A stretch of DNA of 64,000 nt from Allolobophora icterica. Lineage: Eukaryota; Annelida; Clitellata; Crassiclitellata; Lumbricidae. The stretch is taken from NCBI GenBank assembly GCA_963556255.1, contig OY744604.1, positions 92,105,062 to 92,169,061 on the forward strand, given 5' to 3'. The position numbers and the translations under genes are program-made. Position 1 is the stretch's first letter; every line of letters begins with the position of its first letter. Positions 54,451-64,000 of this stretch are shown here, one piece after another. Below the pieces are notes generated by a model, which worked only from the letters and a program-made list of their open reading frames with translations, did no database searches and was not told where the DNA came from.

Positions 54451-55080
54451 GTCTGCGTCCATTCTCAATGTTCTGCACTCTCGCGAACATGTGATCGTGA
54501 GGACCGCTAGAACTCAACTCCTTCGAACTTCTCTGGCCAATCCTTCTTCTATCTTCGGCCTGGCTATCTCCTCCTCCCTGGACACTTCCTCCTCTCTCCA
54601 GACTAGGCTATCAGTGCTATCTCAACCTGCTAGGCAATCTATCCCAAGCGCTGGTATATATTTTCATCTCCCTAAAAGTTAAATCTGGCGATCACCTGCG
54701 GCTAGGATTAGTGTACGTGTGCTGTGGCCATTGGTCGGTGTACTGGCTTCCCGTCAGCACCGCTTACCTAGCAAGCCGCATCTACCTCAGCGTCTAGCGC
54801 CTGGCCAGCAAATGTCCGCAGCAACTAAACTTAGAACATGTCCGTCTTAAATGCTTGGCTACACTCTTCCATGTATACCCGTATGTCTCCGTATCTGTCT
54901 AAGTGAATGTGTCTGTCTGTGTGTTCCTGCTGTCCTCTGTCAGTATGTCTGTATGTCCTTGTCTGCCTTTATCCCTGTTTGCTAGTTCTGAAGGCTACTT
55001 TCAGACTGTGGGTCAATCGGTCACTTGGCTGATATACTTTCTGCAATGCATTGGTCTGCATTAAGCCCAATATATCTAAC
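54451..55080. other. unassigned stretch, pyrimidine-rich then TGTCTG-rich
   Basis: 54890-54980 is rich in TGTCTGT/TGTATGTC words. Similar composition is found at 57720-57800. It may be part of an LTR, but no pair of ends was found. Confidence 0.4.
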
Positions 55081-55194
55081 TAGTTAGCATTACTTATATA
55101 GCAGCAATCTAGCTCTCTGATACATATATGCATACATAAATAATGCATCCACAGTCGCGTATATTGAATCATACATACACCCATCCACACATGC

Positions 55195-55264
55195 ATACAT
55201 CCATCAATCAATCCATCCATCCATCCATCCATACATACATACATACATACATACATACATAAAT
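55195..55264. repeat. (CATC)n/(CATA)n microsatellite
   Basis: CATC units then CATA units directly before the LINE; CATA units resume after it at 56574, so the LINE landed in the microsatellite. Confidence 0.9.
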
Positions 55265-55570
55265 ACATTCTACTCGACAGAATCGCTTATACTGCGCCTT
55301 CTAGCTGAAGTATTTCAAGCCTTTGATCGTGGCCAGGTCACTTTACTTGCTCTTTATGATATCAGCTCTGCCTTTGATACTGTAGACCATACCATCCTCT
55401 TAGACCGTTTATCTAAATCTTTTGGCATTGCTGACTCTGCTCTTCTTTGGTTTCGCTCATTCCTTACTGATCGCTCTGTTTCTGTTGTTTTTGGACCTAC
55501 CCGCTCTCCTTGGACCCACATCCCGTATGGACTACCTCAGGGCTCTGTCCTCGCCCCCCTTCTGTTCATT

Positions 55571-56098
55571 TTGCATACCTCGGATCTAGCTGGGGTTCTT
55601 GGTCCAATGGGTGTTTTGTCTCACCAATACGCTGATGACACACAGGCATACCTCCATGGTCCAGCCAACTCAGCTGCTCTTATGGTTGAACGCATCCTGG
55701 AGGCTTCCTCTGCTCTTGATCTCTGGTTGTCCTCAAATCGCCTTCGTCTTAACTATGATAAAACCAAGTACATTTGGCTTGGCAATCGTGTCCAGCTTGC
55801 CAGGATTGATGCTGACTCTCTGCGCCTCAGGTTTCCCAATGTGTACTTCTCCTCCTCTGTCCGTGATCTTGGATTTGTCCTAGATCCTACTCTTTCTCTA
55901 TCTGATCATGTCAATAGTGTCTCTCGCTCGTGTTTTTACTATTTACGCCAACTTCGTGCCATTCGCCAGTCTCTTCCCCTGCATGCGATTGTGACCTTGG
56001 TTCGTGCTCTGATCTGTACTAGGATTGACTACGGAAATGCTGTCTATATTGGCCTGTCCTCTACTAACACATCTAAACTTCAGTCCATCCTTAATTAA
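55571..56098 (+). CDS. L2-like LINE reverse transcriptase fragment, uninterrupted part
   Basis: An uninterrupted 175-codon stretch of the RT containing the catalytic YADDTQAYLHG and the VRDLGFVLD block; the frame actually opens further left (about 55300). Ends at a stop caused by the frame change near 56095. Retrotransposon protein, not a host gene. Confidence 0.8.
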   Translation: MHTSDLAGVLGPMGVLSHQYADDTQAYLHGPANSAALMVERILEASSALDLWLSSNRLRLNYDKTKYIWLGNRVQLARIDADSLRLRFPNVYFSSSVRDLGFVLDPTLSLSDHVNSVSRSCFYYLRQLRAIRQSLPLHAIVTLVRALICTRIDYGNAVYIGLSSTNTSKLQSILN

Positions 56099-56519
56099 TG
56101 CTGCTGCTCGCCTTATAGGGGGCATCATGAAGTTTGCCCATATCTCTTCCTACATCCGGGACTCCCTTCACTGGCTTCCCATTCACCAACGCATTCAATT
56201 TAAGGTCCTTTCCCTCATGCGTAACTTTCTTGTTGGCTCAGCTCCGCTGTATCTCAGGGCTTACTGCACCCCAGTTTCCAGTTTGCCTGGTCGGGCCTCT
56301 CTCCGGTCATCTGCCCGTGGCCACTTGTTAGTCCCTTGGATGCGCACTGCTACTGCCCAGTCCCGTAGTTTTGCGGTTGTGGGCCCTTCCAGTTGGAACA
56401 GCCTCCCTCAGGGCTTTAGGCTTGTCCTCCTCTCTCTGTCTCCTGCCCAGTCTCGCAAGCGCCTGAAAACATTTCTCTTTGTCAGTGAAGACACTGACAC
56501 GGGTCGGGAGCGCCTCTGA
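56025..56519 (+). CDS. L2-like LINE C-terminal fragment
   Basis: From about 56098 on, this frame carries the C-terminal AAARLIGGIMKFAHISSYIR, WLPIHQRIQFKVLSLM and WNSLPQGF blocks, ending DTGRERL and a stop. Residues before 56098 are out of frame shadow. Confidence 0.75.
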   Translation: MTTEMLSILACPLLTHLNFSPSLINAAARLIGGIMKFAHISSYIRDSLHWLPIHQRIQFKVLSLMRNFLVGSAPLYLRAYCTPVSSLPGRASLRSSARGHLLVPWMRTATAQSRSFAVVGPSSWNSLPQGFRLVLLSLSPAQSRKRLKTFLFVSEDTDTGRERL

Positions 56520-56744
56520 TTATGAGTGGCGCTATATAAATCCTCGATTACAATTACAATTACAATTACAATTACATACATACATACATAAATGCATGCA
56601 TTTAAACATAAATAGATAAATACAGACATGCATGTACGCTGTGTGCATTATGTAACTAAGTCTGCAAGGTTCGTATTCAGTCCATCAGCATTCTGCTTAG
56701 CCTCTTCATTTCTTTCACTGACCTAAATTACAATATTTTTTCAG

Positions 56745-56819
56745 AGATGGGGTTTTCACTCGTTATCCTCGTGTGTCTGGTAACAACCGCTGCTGCTCAG
56801 ACAACCCCAAGCAACGCAG
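56745..56819 (+). CDS. signal-peptide exon of a second gene, possibly a CUB paralogue
   Basis: After a strong acceptor (ACAATATTTTTTCAG|AG) the ATG at 56747 starts MGFSLVILVCLVTTAAAQ and TTPSNA. That is a short N-terminus, a hydrophobic core and an AAA-Q cleavage-like site. The donor GCAG|GTGACG leaves phase 1, exactly the phase at which every CUB module of the upstream gene begins. No CUB exon was found between here and 64000, so the rest is outside or lost. The presence of an acceptor implies an upstream 5' UTR exon. Confidence 0.55.
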
Positions 56820-57137
56820 GTGACGAATATCGATACTTGTATACTCAGTTAATACAAGAGTAGAAAGCAGCCAAATGTCATACTATCTGCGTATTCAACA
56901 AGCATTAATCTTCCATGTCCATGGTGGAACCTAAGGAAGGAATGACCATGGAGTCAGTGCATCGCAGGTCTTACCATTTTCTTCCCAGTCCACGTCCCAC
57001 TTTATTGCTTGCTATAAAAAATTAATGTGCGGAAACAACTTGTCGAAGGTTGTTACACGGAGTCCTATCAACAGGCTCAAAACCTCAGTCGGTCAGTAAT
57101 AGAAGAAGCGCTCTATCGTTTACACTACCATGTTGCA
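56820..57137. other. intron sequence after the signal-peptide exon
   Basis: No exon, repeat ends or tandem array recognised. Confidence 0.4.
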
Positions 57138-57460
57138 AGGTCTCTGCTTACAGTTGCAGGTTAAATTGGTTTCCTTTTGTTGTAGCGGAATAAAGTTTTC
57201 AGAAGTAGGGATATTTAATTAAAGTGTAGCGTTGCTAGCTGATGACGACGTTGATGTATGTAGTAGCAGAACATGTAGCATAGCCTACATGTAGGGTAGT
57301 TTACGCTCGTGTCTGTACTACGATGTGGCAGTCTGCTTACAGTTGTAGGTAAAATTGATTTCGTTTCGTTGTAGCGGAATAAAGTTTTCAGAAGTAGGGA
57401 TATTTAATTAAAGTGTAGCGTTGCTAGTTTGAAATTTAACCTGCAACTGTAAGCAGAGAT
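57138..57460. repeat. direct and inverted duplication containing TCTGCTTACAGTTG
   Basis: 57141-57231 and 57330-57428 are direct copies (CGGAATAAAGTTTTCAGAAG; GGGATATTTAATTAAAGTG; TAGCGTTGCTAG). 57433-57460 is the reverse complement of the beginning of copy 1. This gives a foldback of about 310 bp. Confidence 0.8.
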
Positions 57461-58167
57461 CGGTTCGTGTCGTATGTTATCTGAGCGACCGTGCGAAGCA
57501 TCTCCGTGCTCGATGACAAGCCCGGCCCCAGGCCGATGGCCCGAAGAAAGACTAAGACGACGTTCAGCAGCAGTTCACAAGTTTATTCACGCTTTACGAT
57601 TACGACGACAACCTCGTACTGCTGCCTCTACTATGACTCGTGACAACTCTCTCTCCTCTACATTTTAAGCTCAGCCTCTATTTATAGTCAAATTAGTCAG
57701 TTGGGTTACTCGCATAGCTGTATCTGTTCATCCCTCTCTCTGTCTCTGTCCGTAGACCTATTCGTCCTTGTCCGTCTGTATATTCCTGTACACGTGGCAT
57801 GTGGTCAGTTGGTCAGTGGTCTCATACTTCAGACTAATCGGCGCCTTTTTGGTCCGGAATTGTGCGTCGGTTTGTCAGTCTGTGTATGTGGTATGAGTGC
57901 ATGCCTCCATGAATTAGCCGTGTCATTGAGTGCATGCCTTCCAATGATTATAGACTGGCGCCGTAGAAGTCAACCACTACAAAGCATCTTTTTGTTTAAA
58001 CAATTACTCGATCTATTCGACTTTTGCACTTCGAAATGAACCGAATCTGACTGTACACTTGTCTCACCGAATTTGTTTGACTGAGAGCTTTTCTTAAGCT
58101 GGGTCCCTGGGCAAACTGTGCGAAATGTTAGTCTTACGGTGACACGTTTCATCACTGGGGAAGTTGT
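57461..58167. other. unassigned stretch
   Basis: 57540-57670 has an AGTTTATTCACGCTTTACGA ... CTCTATTTATAG composition like an LTR edge, without a partner. No gene is supported. Confidence 0.4.
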
Positions 58168-58481
58168 TTACGCATTAGGGTGGAGTGAAAATGGCAAAAA
58201 AAATTTTTTTTTAAGGAAACGTTTTCCAATAGCGATGGAAAGTTGCCAGCATGTGAGTGTAATTAGTGCTCAAAATATTGTTGATTTTGCTTTGCGTCTT
58301 CTGCCCTCTACCGACGGTTTTATATTTACCATATAAAATTCTTTGAATAACGTCAATGTGGTGCATTATTTTTCTTTTTCTTCAACTGACTGGCGTCGAA
58401 CTGTTACAATTCATGAAATACACATTCAAATCAGTTGCGGAAATTGCCTCTGGTGTGTTACAGGATAATATAATTGTAACC

Positions 58482-58682
58482 AGGGGCGTAACTTTGGTCT
58501 AAAAAGTGGGGGGTACCAATTTCTTACATGAAGGATGCAAGGCGTTGAATGCGATCTCTGGGAAGGCAAAATAATAAAATATTGATTGGCATTGTTCATA
58601 AAGTGGGGGGGGGGGGTACGGTACCCCAGCAGAAAGAATGGGGTACGATTACCCCTCGTTCCTCTGACAAATTACGCCTATG
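58482..58682. mobile_element. hAT-like MITE, 201 bp, TSD ATTGTAAC
   Basis: ATTGTAAC flanks it at 58474-58481 and 58683-58690. The ends CAGGGGCGTAACTTTGG and CAAATTACGCCTATG are imperfect inverted repeats; runs of G near the middle pair with GGTACCCC words. Confidence 0.88.
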
Positions 58683-58690
58683 ATTGTAAC

Positions 58691-60065
58691 GCCTAATGAA
58701 TGCAGCGACATTACTGAAAGGAAGAAAATTAGGAGACAACGAAAGAAGTCCCGAAGCTCTGTCCAAGCAGGATGCGCCAGTGTACGACTGTGAGTGTTGA
58801 GGGGATTTTCCAGAGAGTAATCTAAAAGAGGTCCGAGTCTGGTTTGGGGGGTGCAGATCAAGAGAGGAAGCAGAGCAGCTGTGAAGGGGGGGGTGTTATT
58901 TAGGGCGAGGAGAATTGGAAGGCAGAGGATCAACTGAGTCAGGGTAAGAGTAGGCCCTACTTGAAAAGGTGAGACTTCAGTTTGGGGTGGAAAGCCCGGA
59001 GATAGATAGAGGAACATGAGGAGAAAGATGGAGGACGGGTTGGAATGATGATGGAGGAACCAAGAATCTGCGGAATTCAAGGGGGAGATCGTTCCAGAGG
59101 CGTGGTGCTCTGTTGGATTTGACTGGGTTGGAGAACTTGGGATGAGTTGTGACCGGATATCGAGAAAGACTGAAACAGGAGGAGGATCGGGTGGAGATCA
59201 AGAGAGGAAGCAGAGCAGCTGTGAAGGGGGGGGGTGTTATTTAGGGCGAGGAGAATTGGAAGGCAGAGGATCAACTGAGTCAGGGTAAGAGTAGGCCCTA
59301 CTTGAAAAGGTGAGACTTCAGTTTGGGGTGGAAAGCCCGGAGATAGATAGAGGAACATGAGGAGAAAGATGGAGGACGGGTTGGAATGATGATGGAGGAA
59401 CCAAGAATCTGCGGAATTCAAGGGGGAGATCGTTCCAGAGGCGTGGTGCTCTGTTGGATTTGACTGGGTTGGAGAACTTGGGATGAGTTGTGACCGGATA
59501 TCGAGAAAGACTGAAACAGGAGGAGGATCGGGTGGAGCGGGTTGCCTGGATGGTGAAGAGATCGCGGAGGTACTTGGGCTGGATATATTGTAGGGAGTTA
59601 TAGGTTAGTGATAGGACTTTGAAGTGGATTCACTCTGGGATTTTTAGCCAATGTAGATATTTGACTTTTGGATAAGTTGCAGACGCTTGATTTTGGTGGA
59701 TTCAAGATTGAGGAAGAGGGAATTGCTGTAATCAATGAACAATAGAGGTAACAATGGTAGAGGCAGTTTTAAGGTCGATCTTGGGCCGGATGCGACGGTC
59801 ACAAATGTATCTGAATCAGGATTGCGAGAGGTTTGAGATGTGGTTAGAGAAGGAGAGGTGTGGGTCACAAGTAATGGACTGGAGGGGGGTCCGATGTGAA
59901 AGGTAAGAAGCGATGAGTTAGTCGATGGGTGTATGGAAGGGTTAGGCTTTTCATGATATGATCAGGAAGACCTAGGATTATGAATTCTGTTTTGGAAAGG
60001 TTAAGGCAGAGGAGATTGGATGACATCCATTGCGAAATTAGGTTAATCACGTTGAAATATTGCAT
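58691..60065 (-). mobile_element. CR1/L2-like LINE C-terminal half with a 340-bp tandem duplication
   Basis: On the minus strand: [20 protein letters not shown] (60040), SLTTSQTSRN and FIDYSNSLFLNLESTKIKRL (59730), PRLWNDLPLEFR (59110). The same family as the + strand copy at 63165-64000. Frames are broken in several places. Confidence 0.78.
58857..59537. repeat. near-identical 340-bp tandem duplication inside the LINE
   Basis: ATCAAGAGAGGAAGCAGAGC starts at 58857 and again at 59197; both units end GGATCGGGTGGAG. The only difference I see is one G in a homopolymer. Two overlapping minus-strand frames therefore share their first 65 residues. Confidence 0.92.
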
Positions 60066-60812
60066 CGACGGTAGAGGGCAGAAGATGTCATTTGAAATTT
60101 AAAATATTTGGTGTGTTTCTTACTCTACCTAAGTTGCAACTTTTGCCCACTATTGGAATTCATTTATTTAAAAATCATTTTTTCACTCCACCCTATTACG
60201 CATACGTGTCCCTATCACCAAGCAGTTGAATTCTGGACAAGCGTAATTTGGAAAGTAAACGGTAGCAAGTCCTACGATGCACTGGCCTCGTGCCCAGGAC
60301 CATTGGATAAGTCAATTACCGGCCTATTGCGCGTTGAAAACTGAGTTGACGATTAAAACCGATTCATCTCTTCACAGAGCGTCTGATTTAAGGCGAGCGA
60401 TCGATCGCTCTCCTTGGTCGCTCGCCCTACAAAGGTACCGACCAGCGGATTACCGCTCGCCTAGCCAAAGGCTTCCCACCGTCGGTGACAGTCTGTCGTC
60501 GCTCGCTGAGTTTGAGTTAGACTCCAAGACGACAGACAAACCCGGAGCCAGACTATTATTATATTTACCTAATTGAGATTACTTTAATTTACTTAATTGT
60601 GCCAGCGGTTAATGCGTGCCGTTATCTGTATTAATTACTGCTGACTGGTCACTCTAATTTCGTGCAATATGATTGGGGAAAACAATAAGACCGACACCTC
60701 ACGCCGCGTGACATCATCCGTAACATCACCAATTTCGGAAATTATTTTAAACAACAATGGCGGCGAAGATGAGCAAGTCCAATAATAATGTACAGCCTAG
60801 CACGTATCTGTC

Positions 60813-61031
60813 ATGGAAATTAGGATCGATGTCGATATAATCGAAATAAAAAACCGTCGGACTGTGAACAAAATTTATTGCATGTCCTGCAGAAAGCACG
60901 CCTACAAAATTCGACCTGACTGCCGTCTGAAATGTCAAGCCAAAAATGAGTGTTCGACGCATGCCGACGGCTCAACCAACGTTGTAATATCAGCGGTCAC
61001 ACGTCATCTTACGTCAATGAAAGGTTTCTAG
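60813..61031 (+). CDS. zinc-finger N-terminus of a hAT-like transposase, truncated
   Basis: 72 codons with YCMSCRKHAYK and then DGSTNVVISAVTRHLTS. The CxxC ... H/N ... RHxxS layout resembles the N-terminal zinc finger (BED/TTF-like) seen before the catalytic domain of many hAT transposases. The remaining transposase is absent. It sits inside the GCGAGCGATCG element, 440 bp from its left end, where a promoter and start would be expected. It ends only 10 bp before the insertion at 61041, so a longer frame may have been cut or already ended. Confidence 0.45.
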   Translation: MEIRIDVDIIEIKNRRTVNKIYCMSCRKHAYKIRPDCRLKCQAKNECSTHADGSTNVVISAVTRHLTSMKGF

Positions 61032-61040
61032 TGAATGTTC

Positions 61041-62086
61041 TAGGGACCTGCGAATCACAAATTTTCAGTCGAATCGAATCTCGAATCGAATCGGGGGTAA
61101 AGATTCGAATTCGAATCGAATCTCGATTCGAATCAGCGGGTACCAGTTTCATATTAATGAAGCTTAATTGCACAGGCGTACCACAGTATCAATAACTTTT
61201 CTGCAGTTTAATATCAATTAATCTAAACATTAAGCTCTTCTAACAGAATTAAAAATAACACAGATAATTAATTAATTAGGTATATTCTTTGTGCAAATCG
61301 CATAACCGCACTTTGGTGTACATACATTTAAGCGGAGTATATACAGAGCTTTTCACTTGAGGCGAGCGATCGATTGCTCTCCTTGGTCGCTCGCCTAGCA
61401 ACGGTTCCGGTGAGCGGTAAATCGCTCGCCTAGCCGAAGGTGTCACACCGTCGGTCATCGCTCGATGAGCTTAAGTTAGACCTCAAGACGATAGACGGAA
61501 GTGGAGCCAGACCAATATTTTGTTTATCTAATTTACATTACATTAATTTATTTACTTGCGGCAGCGGTGATTGCGTGCTGCGACCTAATGACCGCTGAGT
61601 GATCGCTCTAAGTTTATACAATAATTATGATTGGCCATAACAACACGGTCGACACCTCTCGCCGCATGACTTCATTCGTAAAGTCATGAAGCTATATGCA
61701 GCTGTACAAAATAGGCTGTAGCCTAAACAAAAGCTCCAGAGGTCGACCGCGCATCGCTTACCTACTCAAACCAGCGCGATCGATTTTCAAACCGCCGACT
61801 ATTTTCAAATGAGAAGCTCTGGGTAGGCCTGTAGCATTCTAATTATAAACCCTTTTCAGAGGGTTTTGCTGTCGTCGCGTGCCGCGTTTCACGCAGAAAT
61901 TCAACAACCAATCCACGTGCAGTAAACAATTAAACCAATTAGTTTACAACAAATTGCGTCAATGGCTAATCATTTTTCCGCAAAACGATTCGAAATTTTT
62001 CGAATCATGATATCATTTTCGAATCGAATCGAATACCGCCGTCCGATTCGTTTTCGAATCGAATATCGAAGCTTCGCAGGTCCCTA
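61041..62086. mobile_element. hAT-like element with GAATCGAATC arrays, TSD GAATGTTC
   Basis: GAATGTTC flanks it at 61033-61040 and 62087-62094. The ends TAGGGACCTGCGAA and TTCGCAGGTCCCTA are perfect 14-bp inverted repeats. Both subterminal zones hold runs of TCGAATCGAATC (61060-61136, 61990-62070). It carries a nested copy of the GCGAGCGATCG family. Confidence 0.9.
61351..61842. mobile_element. internally deleted copy of the GCGAGCGATCG family (MITE)
   Basis: The ends CAGAGCTTTTCACTTGA and TCAAATGAGAAGCTCTG are inverted repeats. Much of the left part aligns with 60372-60740, and the right part with 62225-62333. I found no matching 8-bp flanks. Confidence 0.65.
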
Positions 62087-62094
62087 GAATGTTC

Positions 62095-62190
62095 GTTCAT
62101 TCATTCATTCATTCTGAGAATTTATATAGTGCCTCTTGGAGAGGCCTACTTAGATAACGGAAATGAATTGAGATAGGCCTACTAGATGAG
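62095..62190 (-). mobile_element. L2-like LINE 3' end with (GAAT)n tail
   Basis: On the minus strand: CTCCAAGAGGCACTATATAA then ATTCTCAG and GAATGAATGAATGAAC. Same 3' signature as other LINE ends here. Confidence 0.6.
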
Positions 62191-62333
62191 TGCTATATGC
62201 TGTTATAAAAAAATTACGAATACGATACACAAAATACGCTGTACACAAAAGCTCCCCAGGTCTACCGCGTATCGCTCGCCTACTCGATCCAGCGCGATCG
62301 ATTTTCAACTCGCCTACTATTTTCAAATCTCTT

Positions 62334-62744
62334 CATAAGTTGTACTTCCACAATACTCTAAATCACTTAAATGATTCATACTTTGTTGTTCAGCAACAAC
62401 TCTGAAACATTTCGTCTTTCTTTCTCAAGAAGTTATTTACCGTGACCTTAATCTGTGAGTTGCTTGAAGCGCTTTTAAGAAACTCAACCTAAATGATTTT
62501 AAAGCGCTAAGAACGAACCATGGCCATTGATAAGCGAAGAACAAAACAAAGTACGGGTAAACCATCCAGACCTGATAACAGAGATACTTTTGGAATTCTC
62601 TGGGCACTCGGTATGGCGCAATTTTGGAGAAAATGAACTTCCCTAAATGCCTCGGAGAAACTTTAATTAAAGATAGATTTTCCAATTCATGTTGTTTCTT
62701 CCAAGAAATCTTTCTACATCGGATCGAGGCTGCGCGATAGTCTA
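62334..62744. other. unassigned stretch
   Basis: A minus-strand frame of 112 codons (62437-62775) has no recognisable motif and overlaps the tRNA-like sequence, so it is not called. Confidence 0.4.
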
Positions 62745-62748
62745 GACG

Positions 62749-62822
62749 GGGCTGCGATAGTCTAGGGGTCTTCATGCTGACCTGTCACTCGTGAGATTGA
62801 AGGTTCAAACCTTAGTCAGAGC
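62749..62822 (+). pseudogene. tRNA-Asp(GTC)-like sequence or SINE head
   Basis: CGATAGTCTAGGGGTC resembles the D-arm/A-box of tRNA-Asp, CCTGTCACTCG holds a GTC anticodon context and AAGGTTCAAACCTT is a B-box hairpin. Stem pairing is imperfect. The 5' part GCTGCGATAGTCTA is duplicated just upstream (62730-62743). Probably a pseudogene or tRNA-derived SINE. Confidence 0.6.
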
Positions 62823-63160
62823 AGAAATTTGTTTCAAGATTTCTGATTCATCTGTAATGAGTACTTACACCGTCTGGTCTCAATGGGAAGATCAAAGAGA
62901 GGATTGGGCACCAGACCTTTTATGACGATGCCGGTTAACAGACTGGCAGATATTTAGCAGAAACGTGAGCATTTGTATCGTAAATTGTGTATAAAATGGT
63001 GCACATAACATTGAAAGTTCTACTCAGTTTAAGCAGTTATAATGCGTGAAGCCGGGAAATGATTACACTACTATGCATGATTTCTGATGTTCTGCGAAAA
63101 ACATGTTTTTCTAAAAGATTTTAGTCTGCTGATTTAAAAAATGATATCCGTTTTTCTGTA
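62823..63160. other. unassigned stretch, possible SINE body
   Basis: Sequence after the tRNA-like head; no tail or target duplication was recognised. Confidence 0.35.
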
Positions 63161-63164
63161 TCAC

Positions 63165-64000
63165 GTAGGGTTTTCTCGACATCTCCGCCGCATTTGACAC
63201 CATTGATCACAACCTTCTTCTTCAACGACTATCTTCTTGGTTTGGCGTCTCTGGTACTGCTCTACTCTGGTTCCAGCCCTACTTGTCTTCCCGATCCTTC
63301 TCTGTTAAAGCCTCCAGCCACTGCTCACAACCCCTTCCTCTTTCCTGTGGTGTCCTCAAGGCTCCGTCCTGGGTCCACTACTTTTCATCCTTTATACTAC
63401 TGCTCTAAATCACCTCATAAAATCCTCCGCTGTCGACCACCATCTCTATGCAGATGACACCCAACTCTTCATATCCTTCTCCCCAGACTCCTTTTCCACC
63501 GCCATCACACAACTACTCAACGTGGTTAACCTTATTTCACAGTGGATGTCATCCAATCTCCTCTGCCTTAACCCTTCCAAAACTGAATTCATCATCATAG
63601 GCCTTCCTGATCAAATCAAGAAAATCCCTGATCCTTCCATAAACCTTTCGACTAACTCATCGTCTCTCACCTTCACCTGTGACTCCCCTGTTCGCAATCT
63701 TGGTGTTATTTTTGATCCACACCTCTCCTTCTCTAACCACATCTCCAACCTCTCGCGCTCCTGCTTCATGCACATTCGTGACCTCCGATGCATACGACCC
63801 ATGCTCGACCTTAAAACTGCCCCCACCATTGCTACCTCCATTGTTCATTCAAAGCTTGATTACTGCAATTCTCTTTTTCTCAGCCTTGAATCCACTCAAA
63901 TCAAGCATCTACAGCTTATCCAAAACTCACTAGCCAGAGCTGTCACTAGAACGCCCAAACATCATCATATCACTCCCATCCTCAAATCACTCCATTGGTT
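63165..64000 (+). mobile_element. CR1/L2-like LINE reverse transcriptase, running off the right edge
   Basis: It starts in the palm region ([15 protein letters not shown], one frame change near 63300), then [20 protein letters not shown] (63352), [19 protein letters not shown] (63438, intact catalytic box), [19 protein letters not shown] (63535), [19 protein letters not shown] (63693), [19 protein letters not shown] (63843) and ending ILKSLHWL at the window end. From 63340 on it has a single open frame, so it is a young copy. Confidence 0.85.

Larger units (their letters stand above)
55265..56573 (+). mobile_element. young L2-like LINE, 5'-truncated, one main frameshift
   Basis: The element begins in the palm region (STES LILRLLAEVFQAFD, then YDISSAFDTVDHTILLDRLS) and runs through GLPQGSVLAPLLFILHTSDL (55533), HQYADDTQAYLHGP (55624), SSVRDLGFVLDPTLSLSDH, ICTRIDYGNAVYIGLSS to about 56095. 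A one- or two-base change near 56094-56098 shifts the frame, and IRDSLHWLPIHQRIQFKVL, SFAVVGPSSWNSLPQGF and GRERL-stop follow to 56519. The 3' end is GGCGCTATATAAATCCTCG plus (ATTACA)n. A 20-bp direct repeat of CATA type flanks it (55245-55264, 56574-56593), though the microsatellite makes that uncertain. Confidence 0.88.
58176..60195. mobile_element. hAT-like element, TSD TTACGCAT, ends TAGGGTGGAGTGAAAA, with nested insertions
   Basis: TTACGCAT flanks it at 58168-58175 and 60196-60203. The ends TAGGGTGGAGTGAAAA and TTTTTCACTCCACCCTA are inverted repeats. CTTCTGCCCTCTACCGACGG near 58300 recurs as its reverse complement near 60067, so the inverted repeat extends inward. Nested inside are a MITE (58482-58682) and a LINE (to about 60065). 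Confidence 0.85.
60372..62333. mobile_element. hAT-like element with GGCGAGCGATCGAT subterminal repeats
   Basis: It starts near CAGAGCGTCTGATTTAAGG and contains GGCGAGCGATCGATCGC and TCGCTCGCC words; the right end has CGCGATCGATTTTCAA and TATTTTCAAAT. TCTCTTCA occurs directly before the left end (60366-60373 region) and at the right edge (about 62327-62335), though the right terminal CTG is missing. It includes a zinc-finger ORF and is split by another hAT element (61041-62086). Confidence 0.55.

Overview
This window looks like a repeat-rich intergenic and intronic stretch of a metazoan nuclear genome. It has GT-AG introns of 0.5 to 6 kb, many non-LTR retrotransposons, hAT-type DNA transposons, tRNA-derived SINE heads and microsatellites, and no bacterial-style operons. 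The frequent TAGGCCTA-like words, the CUB-domain exons and the RTE plus CR1/L2 mix suggest a marine invertebrate deuterostome, perhaps an echinoderm. That placement is an inference and I would not go finer.

The main host gene is on the + strand from 14307 (5' end incomplete) to 38265. Eight exons (14307-14472, 15756-15940, 16479-16656, 20628-20800, 25007-25172, 25918-26090, 32199-32367, 37952-38265) join in perfect phase (1524 nt, 508 codons including the stop). They encode the second half of one CUB domain, three complete CUB domains, and a lysine/proline-rich tail of eight 12-residue repeats. The CUB domains alternate between two subtypes, which points to duplication of a two-CUB module. 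A second gene on the same strand probably begins at 56745-56819 with a signal-peptide exon ending in the same phase 1; the rest of it was not found. Between them lies an old segmental duplication (about 44170-46210 and 49110-51260), each copy carrying a candidate first-exon/donor segment.

The rest is mostly mobile DNA. 1-2900: a broken Maverick/Polinton-type DNA polymerase B and a small cysteine-rich ORF. 3.6-14.3 kb: an RTE-like LINE fragment, a decayed CR1/L2 LINE split by a hAT element, another hAT element, and a nearly intact RTE LINE ending 50 bp before the first CUB exon. 14.3-38 kb: introns filled with LINE fragments, four hAT-like MITEs, a TGG/CAC minisatellite repeat, a 990-bp inverted repeat built of palindromes, and a 3.3-kb inverted repeat enclosing a LINE. 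38-56.6 kb: more LINEs, two SINE heads (one split by a MITE), a 1290-bp solo LTR with a 5-bp target duplication, and a hAT element carrying a LINE. 56.6-64 kb: the second gene's start, then nested hAT-like elements, one with a zinc-finger ORF, a 340-bp near-identical tandem duplication, and a CR1/L2 LINE running off the right edge.

Transposon boundaries come from terminal inverted repeats and target-site duplications read by eye. LINE clade names come from motif recognition, not a search. Edges of decayed repeats are approximate.
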